A stretch of DNA of 64,000 nt from Hevea brasiliensis (taxonomy: Eukaryota > Streptophyta > Magnoliopsida > Malpighiales > Euphorbiaceae). The DNA is taken from NCBI RefSeq assembly GCF_030052815.1, contig NC_079510.1, positions 32,875,823 through 32,939,822 of the forward strand. Direction: 5' to 3'. Position numbers and translations under genes: made by a program. The notes below the pieces were generated by a model. The model ran no database searches. It saw only the letters and a list, made by a program, of their open reading frames with translations, and was not told where the DNA came from. This document shows positions 34,208-46,796 of this stretch, one piece after another; positions within the stretch are counted from its first letter, which is position 1; each line of letters opens with the position of its first letter.

Positions 34208-37200
34208 AAGTTGGTATCAGAGCTTAGACTCTAGATTCATGGGAAAGAGTATAATTGGGAGTGTAAAAGGAGTCTTTTTAAGAGGTCACAGGCAGAGTAT
34301 AGGATCTTTTTTTGTCTTCTTCTGTAATTCCTTGTTTTTACATTCTACATTATTTCTCAGGTAATATAAGGGTGTTTTAGTTAGTTTCTTAGTTTTCATG
34401 AAGTATGTAGAGATGTGAAATGGAGTTAGCAAACATGTTGAGGTCTACCATAGGATACGTATTCCAAAGAAATGTGATGTTTTTATCATAGTGTGGCTAA
34501 ATGTTGTGCTTATCTAGTGTAAGGCACGAGGACATAAAGGTGATTTTTGACATTATAGCTGCCTTAGATGAGAGTGAGGGTACCACTGCTGGTAGTCATC
34601 AGTGGATGGCCCAATTAGAGTAAGTTCATAGTATCGATGGATTCAAGAGAGATAAGAAATAACTATGCAATATTCTCGATGTTTGTGCTATAAACTACAG
34701 ATTACGGTACAAATATGGAATTATTGTATAGAGCTGCGTGCTTCCTCATGGTGCACCATGATGAGGGTGGTTGCAGGTAGCCTCTGTTTTGCTATAGTTA
34801 TGCCATAATAGAGTTCTATTTCTGCAGAAGAGTTTGGGACTCCTAGTTAGTAGTTTAAGACCCTTAAGATAGAATATCAAGGTTACAGTTGGATAATAAC
34901 TAGAGTCAGTGACTCAATTATCCTAACTTGAGCATAGAGTTATAGCGTAACTAGCATTAGACTAGAGGTTTTTAGTATGGTTGCAGTGTAATGATGACAC
35001 CTACTTAGTGGGATCATCTGGTCTCCAGTATGAGATTACTGGTAGTGTTGGCATTACGGTGGATGTATTGCCTAAAGTTTAATGAAGATAGCACCTCTTT
35101 TGTGTGACAATGGAGCATAAGTACGATTCTACTTCCTAAAGGAGACTAGAGGTTATGAATAATATTCGTAGCCTATGAAGTGGCATTCTAGGAAAGTTTA
35201 CAATATAAAAATAAAGCAGATAGCCTTGTATAGTTATAGTAATGCGGTAGAGGTAGTACCTCTCTTACAGTCAGTTATGTTGCAAAGTATGATAATGTCT
35301 TCTCAAGAGAGATAGAAGAGTACCACTAACATAATAATATAAGGAATGATGTCCTAAATGGGACTATAGTATGATAGGAAATAGTGGTACCCCTTAGGGA
35401 GAGTACAATTTTTATTGTAAGGATTATGAGGGATCAGATCATGATGGATGCAGAGCTTTTGAGTAATAAGGAAAAAAGGGGATCCTGTAGATTCTCTCCT
35501 TGCGGCAGTAGGGGGTAGTTTAAAGTGAAGCAGAGGAAAGGACAATGACTGCAAGTCAGCGAAAATAAGTCATAGGATATCAGTAGATAAAAGGAAAAAT
35601 AAAAATGAAAATTTGAATACTTGGTTTCAGATGTAATAGGAAAGAAATTTGAATGCAATGAAAGTGCTAATCAAAGTGGTCGAAAGACCAATTTTGAGTA
35701 GTACAAAGGTGAAGATGACTTAGCAGAGACACTGAAAAGTACAATTATCTAGCATAGCTGTCAGGTCAAAAAGAAGAGTGGAGCTAAAGAATAAAGTAAA
35801 CAAGATTCTATTTTGGATAAGATAAAAGAGATGAATTAAAGAGCAAACTGAATAGCCAAGAATAGGATAAGATTAGGAAGATCAAAGTGAGGTATAAAGT
35901 ACATAAAGTGCCATCTTGAGCAAGGTAAATAGGATGAACTAAAAGGTAATATTAGAAAGCCCAGAACGAGATTACGTGAGTGAGGATAGTTGTCAAGATA
36001 TAAAATCCAGAAGTGTAAGACTTAGAGCAGGTCATAGTTCAGGCAGTGTCAAAAGCCAAAACATGGAGTTCAAAGTTATAGGACATGGATCAAACCCTGT
36101 CTATTCTTATTCCTAAGATGGGGTAGGTTACAATTGGACAAGATTCCTTTAACCTATTAACAGTATGAGAAGAGTTAGGTAAGGAATGCAACCTGAGCAA
36201 ATTGCGATTAGATAGTATTCAATGGTGTCCTCAACTATCCTATCAGGCAAAGGAGTGAATTAATAAGTAGTAAGTTAAATAAAAGTAAACCTAATGGTTC
36301 AAATAGGCATGATGAACAAAAAGGATGGTGGAAAATGGCACATAGGCTTAGGTCCTGAGTAGAGATGGTGACATAGCAGTTATGGGGTTTACAATCAAGG
36401 GTTAGGTAAGCATTTTCAGTATGACCAATAGGTTCATTTTATAAGAAAACATGAATGAAAATAAGTGACAGAACGACAGTAGGAGATAAAGCCAGAAGAG
36501 AAATGTATGAGTAATAGTCACAAGTCACTGAGAAGTACAAGGATAAGGATTGGCAGTAAGTATGATTGGAATTAATTCTGAAAGAGTCTGTTAGTGAGAG
36601 GTATCTTCTAGAATACAGTAAGATATAGGGATGCAAAAGAGCGAGGGTAAGCATAAAACATAAAAATGGAGTATGAGTAAAGATAGTAAATCTTAAGATG
36701 ATATGCCAGGCAAATAAGTGGTGCAGCTAATATCTTACAAAAATAGATGATGAAATTTCAAGAAAAAGACCAAGAGACATGGGTTGAATATTATTCTACA
36801 GACAACAGTGTGCTAGTAATTGTAGGAGGAGATTTCTCTTTCTCTTCAAGCTTAGCTTGTGCTTTTGGCTCTAAAAGACTACATAAGTAAGGGAAATTGT
36901 GTTGAGGTGACCCATTATTTAAGAATTTATTAGGCACCACTCTATACACATTCTCCTTCAAAGGAAATGATGGAAAGTGTGTACATAATATTAAGTATAA
37001 AAGGACGATCAGAGTAGTAATAAGAGTTAAATCGAGTTAGTTACCAGGGCTTGCAACCCTTCTGAAATATAAGCTGGAGGAAGTACTATTTGTGAATGAG
37101 TTTCAGTGAATGAAATTATTGCTGATGGATAAATTTGAGGCTAAAGCTTAGAGAGCCATGGGCAGTATATGTGGTTATATTAAGGAGAATGAACACGTAA

Positions 37201-37327
37201 AATATCTTATCTGAAAATAAAGCATAGCACACATTTTCCACAGCTATGTTAGTTCAAGTGGAACTTATAGTTTCAAGGGCTCCTATCTAACCATGATGAG
37301 CAATTTCCTAGCATAACACACATTTTG
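34208..37327 (+). other. Internal region of the LARD-like element, no coding
   Basis: Primer site TGGTATCAGAGC at 34212-34223. The rest is AG-rich DNA without recognisable Gag or Pol text in any frame. Short AG-rich purine repeats near 35750-36750 may be decayed coding, but I could not identify any domain. Confidence 0.6.
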
Positions 37328-37384
37328 TTATTTGTAATATTGTCTTTATCAAAAAAATAAATTAAAGTCAATTTATTAAATTAA

Positions 37385-37427
<43 letters not shown>

Positions 37428-39914
37428 TTTCTTTAGAGTATTATTATTTTTATTATTATTAAAGCTTTATTAAATTTAAATATAATACAAGATTTTTGGA
37501 CCTTATTATAAATATCTAAAAAGTTTAGGGACCAATGGGATAATTGAAAGTTAAAAGTATTATATTATATTATATTTTATTATAAACTAAAAAAGGGTAA
37601 GAAGTGACAGTAGTGTATAGAAGTAGAACTACACCCACTGTCAGCTGCAGGATTTAAAAAAAAAAAAAAAAAAAAAAAAAGGAAGAACCCAGAAAACGTA
37701 GCACCTACCCCCCTCCCCCCCCCCCCCCCCATCTTCTTCATCTCTCTTTCTCTCACTTCTCCCTTTCTCTTTCTCTCTTTTTCCAGCGAGCCACCACTAC
37801 CGGTGACACCCTCCAGCATGGCACAGCTTCAGCAACCCTCTAACCCAGCTCCAGCGACGGCCAGAACCACCAGAAGCAGCGGCAAGTGAGGGAGAAGAGA
37901 GAGAAATGCGTGCATAGGGGTAGCAGCTTTTTAGTGCGATTTTAGCTTCATCCGACATCCGATCAAGGTGATTCAGGTGGTGTTGAAAAGCTTATTCTGA
38001 GAGCTTTCTTTTGATATCAATTTTGCAGTAAATGGAGGTTGGATGAGTGAGATATGGATGAGAGAAATTTCGCATTTTTTTATTTTTTGATCAAATCTAG
38101 GACGATCCGACCGTTGGATCAAAAATTTGAGACCACCGTTGGAGTCAGGACAACGAAACCTTCGAGATGGGACTAGCCCCGCTCTGATTGGACAATGTTT
38201 AAAAAAGGCGATCATCGAATGATCCAAATTGTTTGGTGAGGTTTTCAGACTTTTTCAATTCCTAAAAATTAAAAATAATTTTATGATAATTATTAACAAT
38301 TTTGAGCTTAATTTAGGTGCGATGGGATTTTTCGGCCAAATCTGACTACTCGGCGGCCCGTCGCTGAACATGGCCAATATTATAATTGATCCTAGCATTT
38401 TTATATGGCCCAGACGTGTTCCAGGCATCAGAATCAATATCGATAAATCTGAACCCTAAGTTTCTTTAATTACCTAGTATTGAGTTTAGAATAAAAATTC
38501 ATAAAATATTCATGGGTGATTAGAAAATTATAATTCTTTTTGCAATAGTCTTATAATCTTGTTAAGGACTGCGGGGCAAAATTTTAGAATTTTTAGTGCT
38601 TATTTGAGTGATTTTTGCATAATGTTAGTTTTAGGGACCAAAACATAATTTTTTGATTTTGTGGGTTTTGCTTGGTTTGGAGGGCCCAAGATGGCCCACA
38701 TGATGTTGATGAGATATGAATATGGGATTTGTGATTTAGAAGTGTTATTTGAATCACTTTGCAGGTTGGGTAGGTTTTAGATATAGAGGAAACTTAATCA
38801 GATTTTCGGCAAAACTTAGGTTGTCATTTGGCTCTTTAAAGTTTTGTTTTAAGTAAATATTAATAAATTTGTGATATAATTTTTAGGTGAATCAGGTCAG
38901 TCTTTCTCCTCCGCTAGGCCACCGCGGTGACTTTTGGAGTACTATGAGTAGATATTGATTTTATTTACAATTTCAATATTATTATATATTCAAGACATGC
39001 TCATGCATCACATATAAATATATGTATATAGCTAAATACTAAGCACGCATTATGTTGCATTTTCTTATTTGCAAAAATGGATGTGAATGTCGCCTTAGGG
39101 TAATTTGGAGTTGTGTACGTGTGTCGGCGTGCGTGTGGTGTGGTGTAATGGATATGGGTAGGATGGGAAAATAGCCTTGAGCTAGTCTCGCTTGGGGGCC
39201 AATCCTTTTTATAAAAGTCAAGGTGTGTACGGCTTTGAGTTGATCTCGCTGACCCCCGTATTTGGATTATTAAGTGAAAGTCCAGCTCAAGTTGATCTCG
39301 CTAGCAGGCATTAGATTAAGAGAGCTGTATAGGATATTAACTCCCATATGTATATATCTAATGTGATATATGGGAGTGTGGGTGCTCCAAATTATTCTTT
39401 GTGTAAATATTATTTGAATTTGGTTGAATACGTTGATATATGTTGCATTTTCATCCTTAAGGACGCATTAGTGCTAGGTAGTTATTGAAATTGTATTTAA
39501 AATCAATATCTTACTCTATGAGTGTAACGCTCACTTCTATTTACAATATTTTTCAGGTTACAAAAGGAGTTCTTTTTTAAAATAACCTGCTTTCTTCCTC
39601 GCAGGTTTATTAGCAGTTATTTATTTATATTATTATTTTCCAAAATTGTAATCTAGAACTTTGCATGTGTTAGTAGTAATAATAATCTTGTCAGGTATTA
39701 TGTAAATTTAAGTTTTGGTGTTTTAATAAATGTAAAATTTTTGTGATATTTAAAATGTTTGCAAATGGTGGTATCATGGTTGAGCTAGGCTCCTCTAACT
39801 TTAGTTTTTTATTATTATCGGATTGGGTTGACCTAAATAAAAATATAATATTTTATTTTATTTTATTTTATGTACATTTTGGGCGTCAATTCTTGACCAT
39901 GGTTATGAATTGAG
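37328..39914 (+). repeat. 3' LTR of the LARD-like element, truncated
   Basis: Matches about 31538-34120. Compared with the 5' LTR, simple repeats have expanded: (AAT)14 at 37385-37426, A25 at 37656-37680 and a C-run at 37715-37730. It lacks both outer ends. Confidence 0.75.
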
Positions 39915-39915
39915 G

Positions 39916-40136
39916 CATTTTCTTTGAGTTTAAAATTTTATTAAATAATTTAGTTAACCATGCCACTCTCACATCTCCCAAACACTTCTACACTTCAATT
40001 GGTATTCCATCGGGTCCACAGGCTTTACCCACTTTCATTCTCTTAAGTGCTTCCTTTACTTCTAAAGATCTAATCCTTCTAGTATAATGCACATTCTTTT
40101 CTATTATTCTATAGTCTATATTCATGCTATTTATAT
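39916..40136 (-). pseudogene. RTE-type LINE reverse transcriptase fragment
   Basis: The minus strand translates to RRIRSLEVKEALKRMKVGKA, then CGPDGIPIEV, a stop, and CLGD...WLTKLFNKI. This pattern is typical of the start of the RT of plant RTE/non-LTR elements, where GPDGIP is conserved. Only about 70 codons remain, and no ends were found. Confidence 0.75.
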
Positions 40137-40149
40137 GACAATCCATCAA

Positions 40150-41467
40150 TTAAATTTAATAGCAAAAAAATGATTTTTCGGACATTAATTTATTTTAGTA
40201 ACACTACTTATATTTCTTAACGATTGTTTATTTTTTAATAACCACTATTTTAATTTTGTATTTGATAAGTGATATAAAGATAATTTATTATTCAATTTTT
40301 GGATTTTAATTGATATTATAATTTCGTATTTATATTTTAAAAATTAAATGATTTAGTCCATCACTTATACTTTTATCAAAATCAGAGCTCATTCTGTTCA
40401 ATATTGACGTTAGTTTAAGTAGAAAGATAAATATACACTTTATTCAATTAAGAGAAATTTATTATTTGGCACTTGAGATTTGACAGATATTATGATTTGG
40501 TCCCTATATTTTAAAAATTAAATTATTTAGTCTCTCACTTATATTTCTCTACAATTAAAATTAATTATTATCAAATAAATTAATTTTTTCTGTTCCATAA
40601 AAAGAATTCAAAAAAAATAATAAAAACAAAGTTAATGAAAAAAATAAATTCTAATAATTTCAATAATTATCAAGAGATTAAAATCATTCCAAAATGTAGG
40701 AACTAAGTTGTAATATCGGTTAAAATCCATGGACCAAATTATAGATTTCTCTCAATTGAATAAAGGATATATTTATTTTTTTTTTACTATCGTTCAGTTT
40801 ACAAAAAATAAAAAAATTAAATCGTAATATGAATCAAAACCTATAAACCAAAAAATAAATTATCTATTTTAAAATAAGTAGATTAATAAATTATTTTATT
40901 ATTTTAAATTATATTAATTTTATTCTTTTAGTATGCCAAATTAGAGTGGAAAAAGCGAATCCATATAGCCGACCCTAAATTTTTGGGATAAAGGCTTAGT
41001 TGAATTGAGTTGAGTTGAGTATGCCAAATTCATTAATATACCAAATAGCATAATTTCGTAAAAATCATTCTTTAAAGTTTGCCTTTCATATATAAAGAGA
41101 GAGATTTGGTTCAAAAAAATATCAACTAAGGATTTATTTAACACATTTCATGTCAGCTTTTTAGTTTTATCTTTCAAGTATTACAATATTTTAAATTTTA
41201 TTTAATATTGTTAAAGTTATAAATAATAATTTTTTGTTTTCTATTTTTACAATTAAATAAATTTCATCAACATATTAAAATCAATATTTTTATGAGTTAA
41301 AAATCACATAATAAAAAATTAATAAATAAAAGCATGAAGCAGGCAGCTTTATAAGTTGCGGTCTTCAATAAGCTATCCAACCACTTTATTTATTGCATTA
41401 TCATGTGGTCGTATCATGAGCAAGTTGGCCTTTCTCTTCCTTAAATTTCTCTCAACCTCTAGCTTGG
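40150..41467 (+). repeat. Direct 1.3-kb duplicated segment, copy B
   Basis: Partner of 16453-17812, same orientation. It differs by substitutions, indels and one 75-bp insertion at 40943-41017. No open frame of significance. It lies between the RTE fragment and the AT-rich DNA before the Harbinger-like element. Confidence 0.75.
40943..41017 (+). mobile_element. 5'-truncated non-LTR retrotransposon tail with target duplication
   Basis: Insertion absent from copy A. It holds ATAGCCGACCCTAAATTTTT, GGGATAAAGGCTTAGTTG and a tail of TTGAG-like repeats, similar to known 3' ends of plant RTE LINEs or their SINE partners. It is flanked by the 13-bp direct repeat AGTATGCCAAATT (40930-40942 and 41018-41030). 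Confidence 0.75.
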
Positions 41468-41997
41468 TCAAGTGAAAGTGATACATGGCTCATTTTTTTT
41501 TTTTTTCTCCTCTTTTATCTTCTTTTCTCCTTTTACTTTCTATATACCTTGTTTGTTTTCTACCAATTAATTAACTTATCTTAAAACACTTATTTATAAG
41601 CATATGCCAGATATTAAGTATATTATTTAATTTTTTTATTAATTTTTGAAATATATAATTCTAAAAACTGCCTTTATTTTATGTAGTTTTATCGCTCTTA
41701 TAGTTAATAAAAAATATACTGAAAATTGAAAAAAAAATTGAGTACGAGACTTTGAAAAATTAAACACAATAATTGAAAATTAAAGTTTAATAATGAAAAA
41801 ATAAGGGATAAATTAATTGATTACCAAGTCTAATTTAATTGGTTGATGGAGTGGAATTATTCACGTCGCAAGTAATTTTTTATTTATAATTTTTCTTGCA
41901 AATTCCTGGAAGAATTTAAAAACTCTAATTCCACGTTCAACAGAATGTAAGAATTATTGCCCACTTTCTTCAACTTCTCGTGACTTCTCTTCCGCAG
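41468..41997. other. AT-rich intergenic DNA
   Basis: Contains a T14 run near 41490 and CT-rich DNA. No gene or repeat boundary was recognised. Confidence 0.5.
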
Positions 41998-42406
41998 TTA
42001 AGGGGTGTTTGGTTTACCTGTTGGGTACAGCTGATAGCTGATGGATATCCAAACAGGTAAATTATAGTGTTTGGCAAACTTAAAAAAATAGAGCTGATAG
42101 CTGATGGGCAACTGATATGATACCCATCAGCTGCAGTTTGTATCAGCTCTATTTTTAGAGCTGTTTCCCATCAGCTGATAGCTGATTTGGTTTTATTTTT
42201 TATTTTGACCATATTATCCTTTTTTATTTAACTTGAAAATTAATATTATTAATATTTTTTTTATTTGTAATTTTAACATTTTAATTAACATATTTTAACT
42301 TTGTTAAAATATTTTTTCTTAATAATATAAAATATAAAATATTTATTTATATCTAACAACTTAAAATTAATTATAAATTTTTCTATTAACAATAATAATT
42401 ATTTTA

Positions 42407-44880
42407 TGTCACGACCCAACCTATGAGCCGGACCGGCACTAGGACCTGGGCCAGCCTAAAGCCCCCGAGGCCCGTAGTAAGTCTAACTGTTCATTAACTC
42501 AACTCTAAGGTCCATTTGGGCCCAATATCAAGAAAACAAACGGACAGAGTCCGGCCATAAAATGGACTTACCAACGGGGAGTTTTCGACTCACCCGACCT
42601 GTAAACACAATATATAGTCAATTGGGGAGCTCAGCTCACCCTCCACATACTCATCAACATAATAATAAATGGGAGCTCAGCTCCCTCCTCCAATCCATCA
42701 AACAGACTTAAAATATTAAGTTTACAGGTCCAACATGAATATAATATTACAGACCAATTTCAAATAATTACTGCTAACACATGCGGAAATTCTATGAGTA
42801 ATTAAAATTACACAATATTGATAAACAACCTGCGAGGTAAAAAGGCAGGTTAACCCAGAACAAAATATCCTCCTGTGGCCTGTAAAAATTTTTGAACAGG
42901 AGTGAGGGTTCGACTCAGAGAGTAAAATATCAATTTTAACCATAATCTCTATAACTATCTAGAACTAATGCACCCTGTAGAGTGAAATGCAACATCAACA
43001 ACATTTTCACATCATAACATCAAAAAGGTAATTTGGAGCACTCACACACTCGTAGTATCAATCATAACATATAGGAGCCGATCCCTATACAGACTCTCTT
43101 AAATCCAACCAGTGCCAATAATTACTCAAGCTCGAACTTCCACTTAATAACCAAATCGAGGGTCCCAGTGAATTACTCAAGCCGTGACTACCCCTCGAAG
43201 GAACGGGTCCCAGCGAATTACTCAAGCCGTGACTACCCCGTCCTATCCATAGTCCACACCACATCACACGCACGCCAACGCACGCACACTGCTTCAAATT
43301 ACCACAACAACATCCATGGTACATCAACAGTTATGAATGCAACATAAATCGTGCCTAGAGTTTAACTACATAAATATATGCATATAAGTGATGCATGGGC
43401 ATGCTGAACATATAATAATATCGAAATTATAATTAAAATTAATATTTTACTCACAAACTTGACGCCGAATTACCGTGGCGGGCGGAGGAAGAAGGTCATC
43501 TGCTCACGACAATCATATTACATTTATTTAATACAATCGACTCAATACAAACAAAGAAAAGACCAATTACGCCCTAAGTCGTGCGAAAATCCGGCAGAGT
43601 CTCCCCTATACCTAGGACCTACCCAACCTGCAAAAGGGTTCAAAACACACTTCTATACTCACAATCCATATATCAACAGTTCAATCATATCACACAGCCC
43701 CTCCTGGGCCCATCAAATCAGTCATCCATCACAATACGCAAAATTTCAATTTAGTCCTTATTATTGATCATTTTTGCAAAACCGCCCAAACAAGCTCTAA
43801 AAATTATAAAACTTTGCCGCGGTCCTTAGCAATATTACTAAGCGATTGCAAAAAGAATCGTAATTTTCTAAGCTACCACGAATATTTTATGGATTTTTAA
43901 TCCTATTTAAGCACTAGAAAATTACGTAAAAACAAGGTTCTGGTTTACCTTTGCCGATTCCGACTTCGGAATGCGCCGACGCCCGACAATGGGGGCTAGC
44001 CAAAACCTCGCCCAATTCGAGACTTTTCCAGAACGGTCCGTTCGCCCAAATTTGCACACCGGTCAATCGTCGAATTTCCGCGAATCGAGGATACCTACAC
44101 GAAGCCCATAACACGGGGTTAGTACATAAATTTTTCGAATTTTCTAAGCTCATTTAATGCTCGAAATTACACCGCGAAGTTCGTGGGACCCACCAAAAGC
44201 GTGTCGGAAAAATTCAAATTTATGTCGCTAAGCTCTCACGAATGGAGCGCGTCTGGTGGCCTCGGTTTCCTCGTGGATTCACGGTTTGAGAAATCTAGCC
44301 CAAAAGTCGAAATGGGCTAAAATCTTCCCGAGCAAAAATCGGACAAACCGCTCGATGGATTTCGGCGTTCTTGGTGTCTATGGAAAGCTCTCGAGTAGAT
44401 GATTTTAGACACAAGACCCGATCCAATCGGTGGCGGATCGCCGGATTTGGCGAGAAATGGAGCGGCAGCAGGGGAGGGGAGGAGAGAGAAAAGAAAGAGA
44501 AAAGAGAGGGACGACGCGCGCGGGAGAAGAAAAAGGAAAGGGAGCCGGTTCGATTCGACTGGTCCGATCCGGTCCGGTTCGATTAGGTCGGTTCGATTCA
44601 AAATACAAAATTTTGAATTTTTACTCTGCCTCGGGACCGAAAACGAGGTCCAAAAATTCCGAAAAAATTTCGTAAAACTCAGAAAAATACGTAGACTCCA
44701 AATATATTTTTAGTTTTGCCACGTGGTCTTTAAATTAATTTTTAAAAATCATTAAAGTTTATATTTTCGGAAAATCGAACCCGATTTTTAAAATCCGAAA
44801 AATCTCAAAAAAATTCCTAAAATTTAAATAAAATTAAAATATCAAAAATACTCATAAATAATAAAATTTGGGGTGTTACA
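42407..44880 (-). repeat. 3' LTR of the Gypsy element
   Basis: On the plus strand it begins TGTCACGACCC and ends GGGGTGTTACA, so on the element strand it starts TGTAACACCCC. A tandem pair of about 53 bp containing AATTACTCAAGCCGTGACTA lies at about 43160-43255. The GC-rich purine tract near 44460-44560 reads as basic short frames that are not genes. Confidence 0.93.
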
Positions 44881-44893
44881 TTCTTCCCCCCTT
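44881..44893 (-). other. Polypurine tract of the Gypsy element
   Basis: On the minus strand AAGGGGGGAAGAA, directly before the 3' LTR. Confidence 0.85.
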
Positions 44894-44944
44894 ACAGAAA
44901 ATTCGTCCTCGAATTTTTTACACAAGGCAGAATAAAACACATGA

Positions 44945-45379
44945 TTATGCATTGAACAAGTAAGGGTACTTGTTACGCATGTCCCGTTCTGACTCCCAGG
45001 TGCACTCTTCCACTGACTGACTCCTCCACAAAACCTTAACCATAGGGATCTGTTTGGATCTCAGCTGTCTCACTTGGTAGTCCACTATGGCTACAGGCTG
45101 CTCCTCAAATGTCAAGTTCTCTTTTAGCTCTATCACATCCTATGCAAAGACATGAGAAGGATCAGGAATGTATTTCCTGAGCATGGAGATGTGAAACACG
45201 GGATGAACGTGAGAAAGGTTGAGTGGTAGCTCCAACCGGTAGGCAACTGCTCCAGCTCTATCAGTAACCTCAAAAGGTCCGATATAGCGAGGTGCCAACT
45301 TGCCCTTCTTTCCAAATCTCATGACTCCCTTCATTGGAGAAACCTTCAGGAATACATAGTCGCCCACTGCAAACTCCAC
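44945..45379 (-). pseudogene. Gypsy integrase C-terminus and chromodomain
   Basis: Two overlapping frames, 45379-45140 and 45136-44945. The first shows the integrase C-terminal domain (GDYVFLKVSPMKGVMRFGKK, LAPRYIGPFEV, HPVFHISMLRKY). The second shows a chromodomain-like segment (YQVRQLRSKQIPMVKVLWR, EECTWESERDMRNKYPYLF) of the kind that guides Tekay elements to heterochromatin. A small frame change joins them. The stop at 44945 is the natural end of Pol. Confidence 0.88.
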
Positions 45380-45413
45380 GTCCCTCCGTCTGGGGTCTGC
45401 ATAACTCTTACGC

Positions 45414-45773
45414 TCATCGAAAGCCGCCCCTCGATCGTTCCTCGATTAAAGGAACTACCTCTGAAGTGTACTGCACTAGGTCTACATCATGCACCTTCGC
45501 TTCCCCCATTTCTGTCCAACACAGAGGAGACCTACACTTTCTTCCATATAATGCCTCATAGGGTGCCATCCCTATGCTGGAGTGGTAACTGTTGTTGTAG
45601 GCAAACTCCACCAAAGCTAGCTGCTCATCCCACTGACCTCCAAAATCCAAGACACTCATGCGAAGCATGTCTTCCAGTGTTTGGATCGTCCTTTCGGACT
45701 GTCCGTCTGTCTGAGGGTGGAAGGTCAGATCAAGTTCAATCAGGTGCCAAGTGCCTCCCGCAACTTTCTCCAA
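45414..45773 (-). pseudogene. Gypsy integrase core, C-terminal half
   Basis: Contains FHPQTDGQSERTIQTLEDML, with the glutamate of the catalytic triad, then QWDEQLALVEFAYNNSYHSS and the MAPYEALYGRKCRSPLCW signature. It is separated by frameshifts from the parts on either side (about 45380-45414 and 45773-45833). Confidence 0.9.
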
Positions 45774-45832
45774 AACCGAGAAGTGAATCAGCCCTCTCGG
45801 ATATTATGGAAGCCGGAACTCCATGCAATCGA

Positions 45833-46567
45833 CTATTTCTCGAATGTAGAGCGCATACCGTACCCAGAGTATGTAGTCTTTACAGGTAAGAAGTGAGCTG
45901 ATTTGGTCAAGCGGTCTACAATTACCCATATCGAGTCATATCCTCGCGTGGTACGAGGCAACCCAGTCACAAAATCCATAGTAATCATTTCCCACTTCCA
46001 TTCTGGGATAGGGAGCTCTTGCAGCTTCCCTGACGGTCTCTGGTGTTCAAACTTCACCTTCTGACAAGTCAAGCACTTGGACACAAAGTCTGCTATGTCT
46101 CTCTTCATGCCATTCCACCAGTAGCTATCTTTCACATCATGGTACATCTTGGTGGAACCTGGGTGGATACTGTACAGTGTATAGTGTGCCTCTTGCATGA
46201 TTTCATTCCTGAGGTTGTCCACATCGGGCACACATATCCTAGAACCTTGCACTAGGGCGCCATCATTGGCAAATCCAAACTCACCACCTTCACCTTGCTG
46301 TACTCTTTCTATGATCTTCATCAATTGTTGGTCTCTGTGCTGGGAAACTCTAACTCTGTCCCTCAAGTCTGGCCTCACTGAAAAGTGAGCCAACAATACC
46401 CCCTCATCTGAAAGATCTAGGATTAGACCTTGATCCATCAACTCATGTACTTCCTGAATCAATGGTCTTTTCTCACTGAAATGTGCGCCAAACCGCGTAA
46501 GATTTTCTCGCTCAAGGCATCCGCCACAACATTGGCCTTCCTGTGGTGGTACCGATGGTGCAATCAT
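45833..46567 (-). pseudogene. Gypsy integrase, zinc-binding and first half of the core
   Basis: Shows an H2C2-type zinc-binding segment (SIHPGSTKMYHDVKDSYWW, SKCLTCQKVKFEHQ), then the core start WEMITMDFVTGLPRT with the first catalytic Asp, and SIWVIVDRLTKSAHFLP. The N-terminal tail ([10 protein letters not shown]...) is read in a shifted frame over the RNase H end. Confidence 0.9.
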
Positions 46568-46784
46568 AGTCTTTCAGAAGCTCCATCCATCTCCTCTGTC
46601 TCAAGTTTAAATCCCTCTGTTGGAAGATGTACTTTAAACTCTTGTGGTCGGTGTATATCTCGCACACTTCACCGTACAGGTAGTGTCTCCAGATTTTAAG
46701 TGCAAAGACTACAGCCGCCATTTCCAAATCATGGGTGGGGTAGTTCTGCTCATGCCTCTTCAGCTGCCTTGAAGCATAAGCCAC
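46512..46784 (-). pseudogene. Gypsy RNase H domain
   Basis: Shows [37 protein letters not shown], then [20 protein letters not shown] and [14 protein letters not shown], the standard Ty3/Gypsy RNase H order. The Glu and Asp at active-site positions are present. It is broken from the RT part at about 46785-46797. Confidence 0.9.
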
Positions 46785-46796
46785 TACCTTTCAATT

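Larger units (their letters stand above)
31419..39914 (+). mobile_element. Non-coding Gypsy-like LTR element (LARD-like)
   Basis: Two direct repeats (31419-34207 and about 37328-39914) flank about 3.1 kb without open frames. A primer site TGGTATCAGAGC at 34212 fits initiator tRNA-Met, and the LTR start TGTAACAATCC resembles the TGTAACACCCC start of the Gypsy at 42407-52309. No gag or pol text was recognised inside. The second LTR lacks about 120 bases at its start and about 90 at its end, so the right end of the element is lost. Confidence 0.7.

Noticed and set aside
35354..36654. Minus-strand open frames of 60-75 codons in the LARD interior
   Set aside because: Low-complexity, Ser/Leu/Tyr-rich readings of purine-rich DNA with no domain.
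16453..41467. The two 1.3-kb segments as LTRs of one giant element
   Set aside because: They lack TG...CA ends, primer site and purine tract, and the DNA between is made of several separate elements.
44371..44713. Overlapping basic open frames of 70-100 codons, repeated at 51822-52104
   Set aside because: They lie in a GC-rich purine tract of both Gypsy LTRs, exist in several frames at once and have no protein-like pattern.
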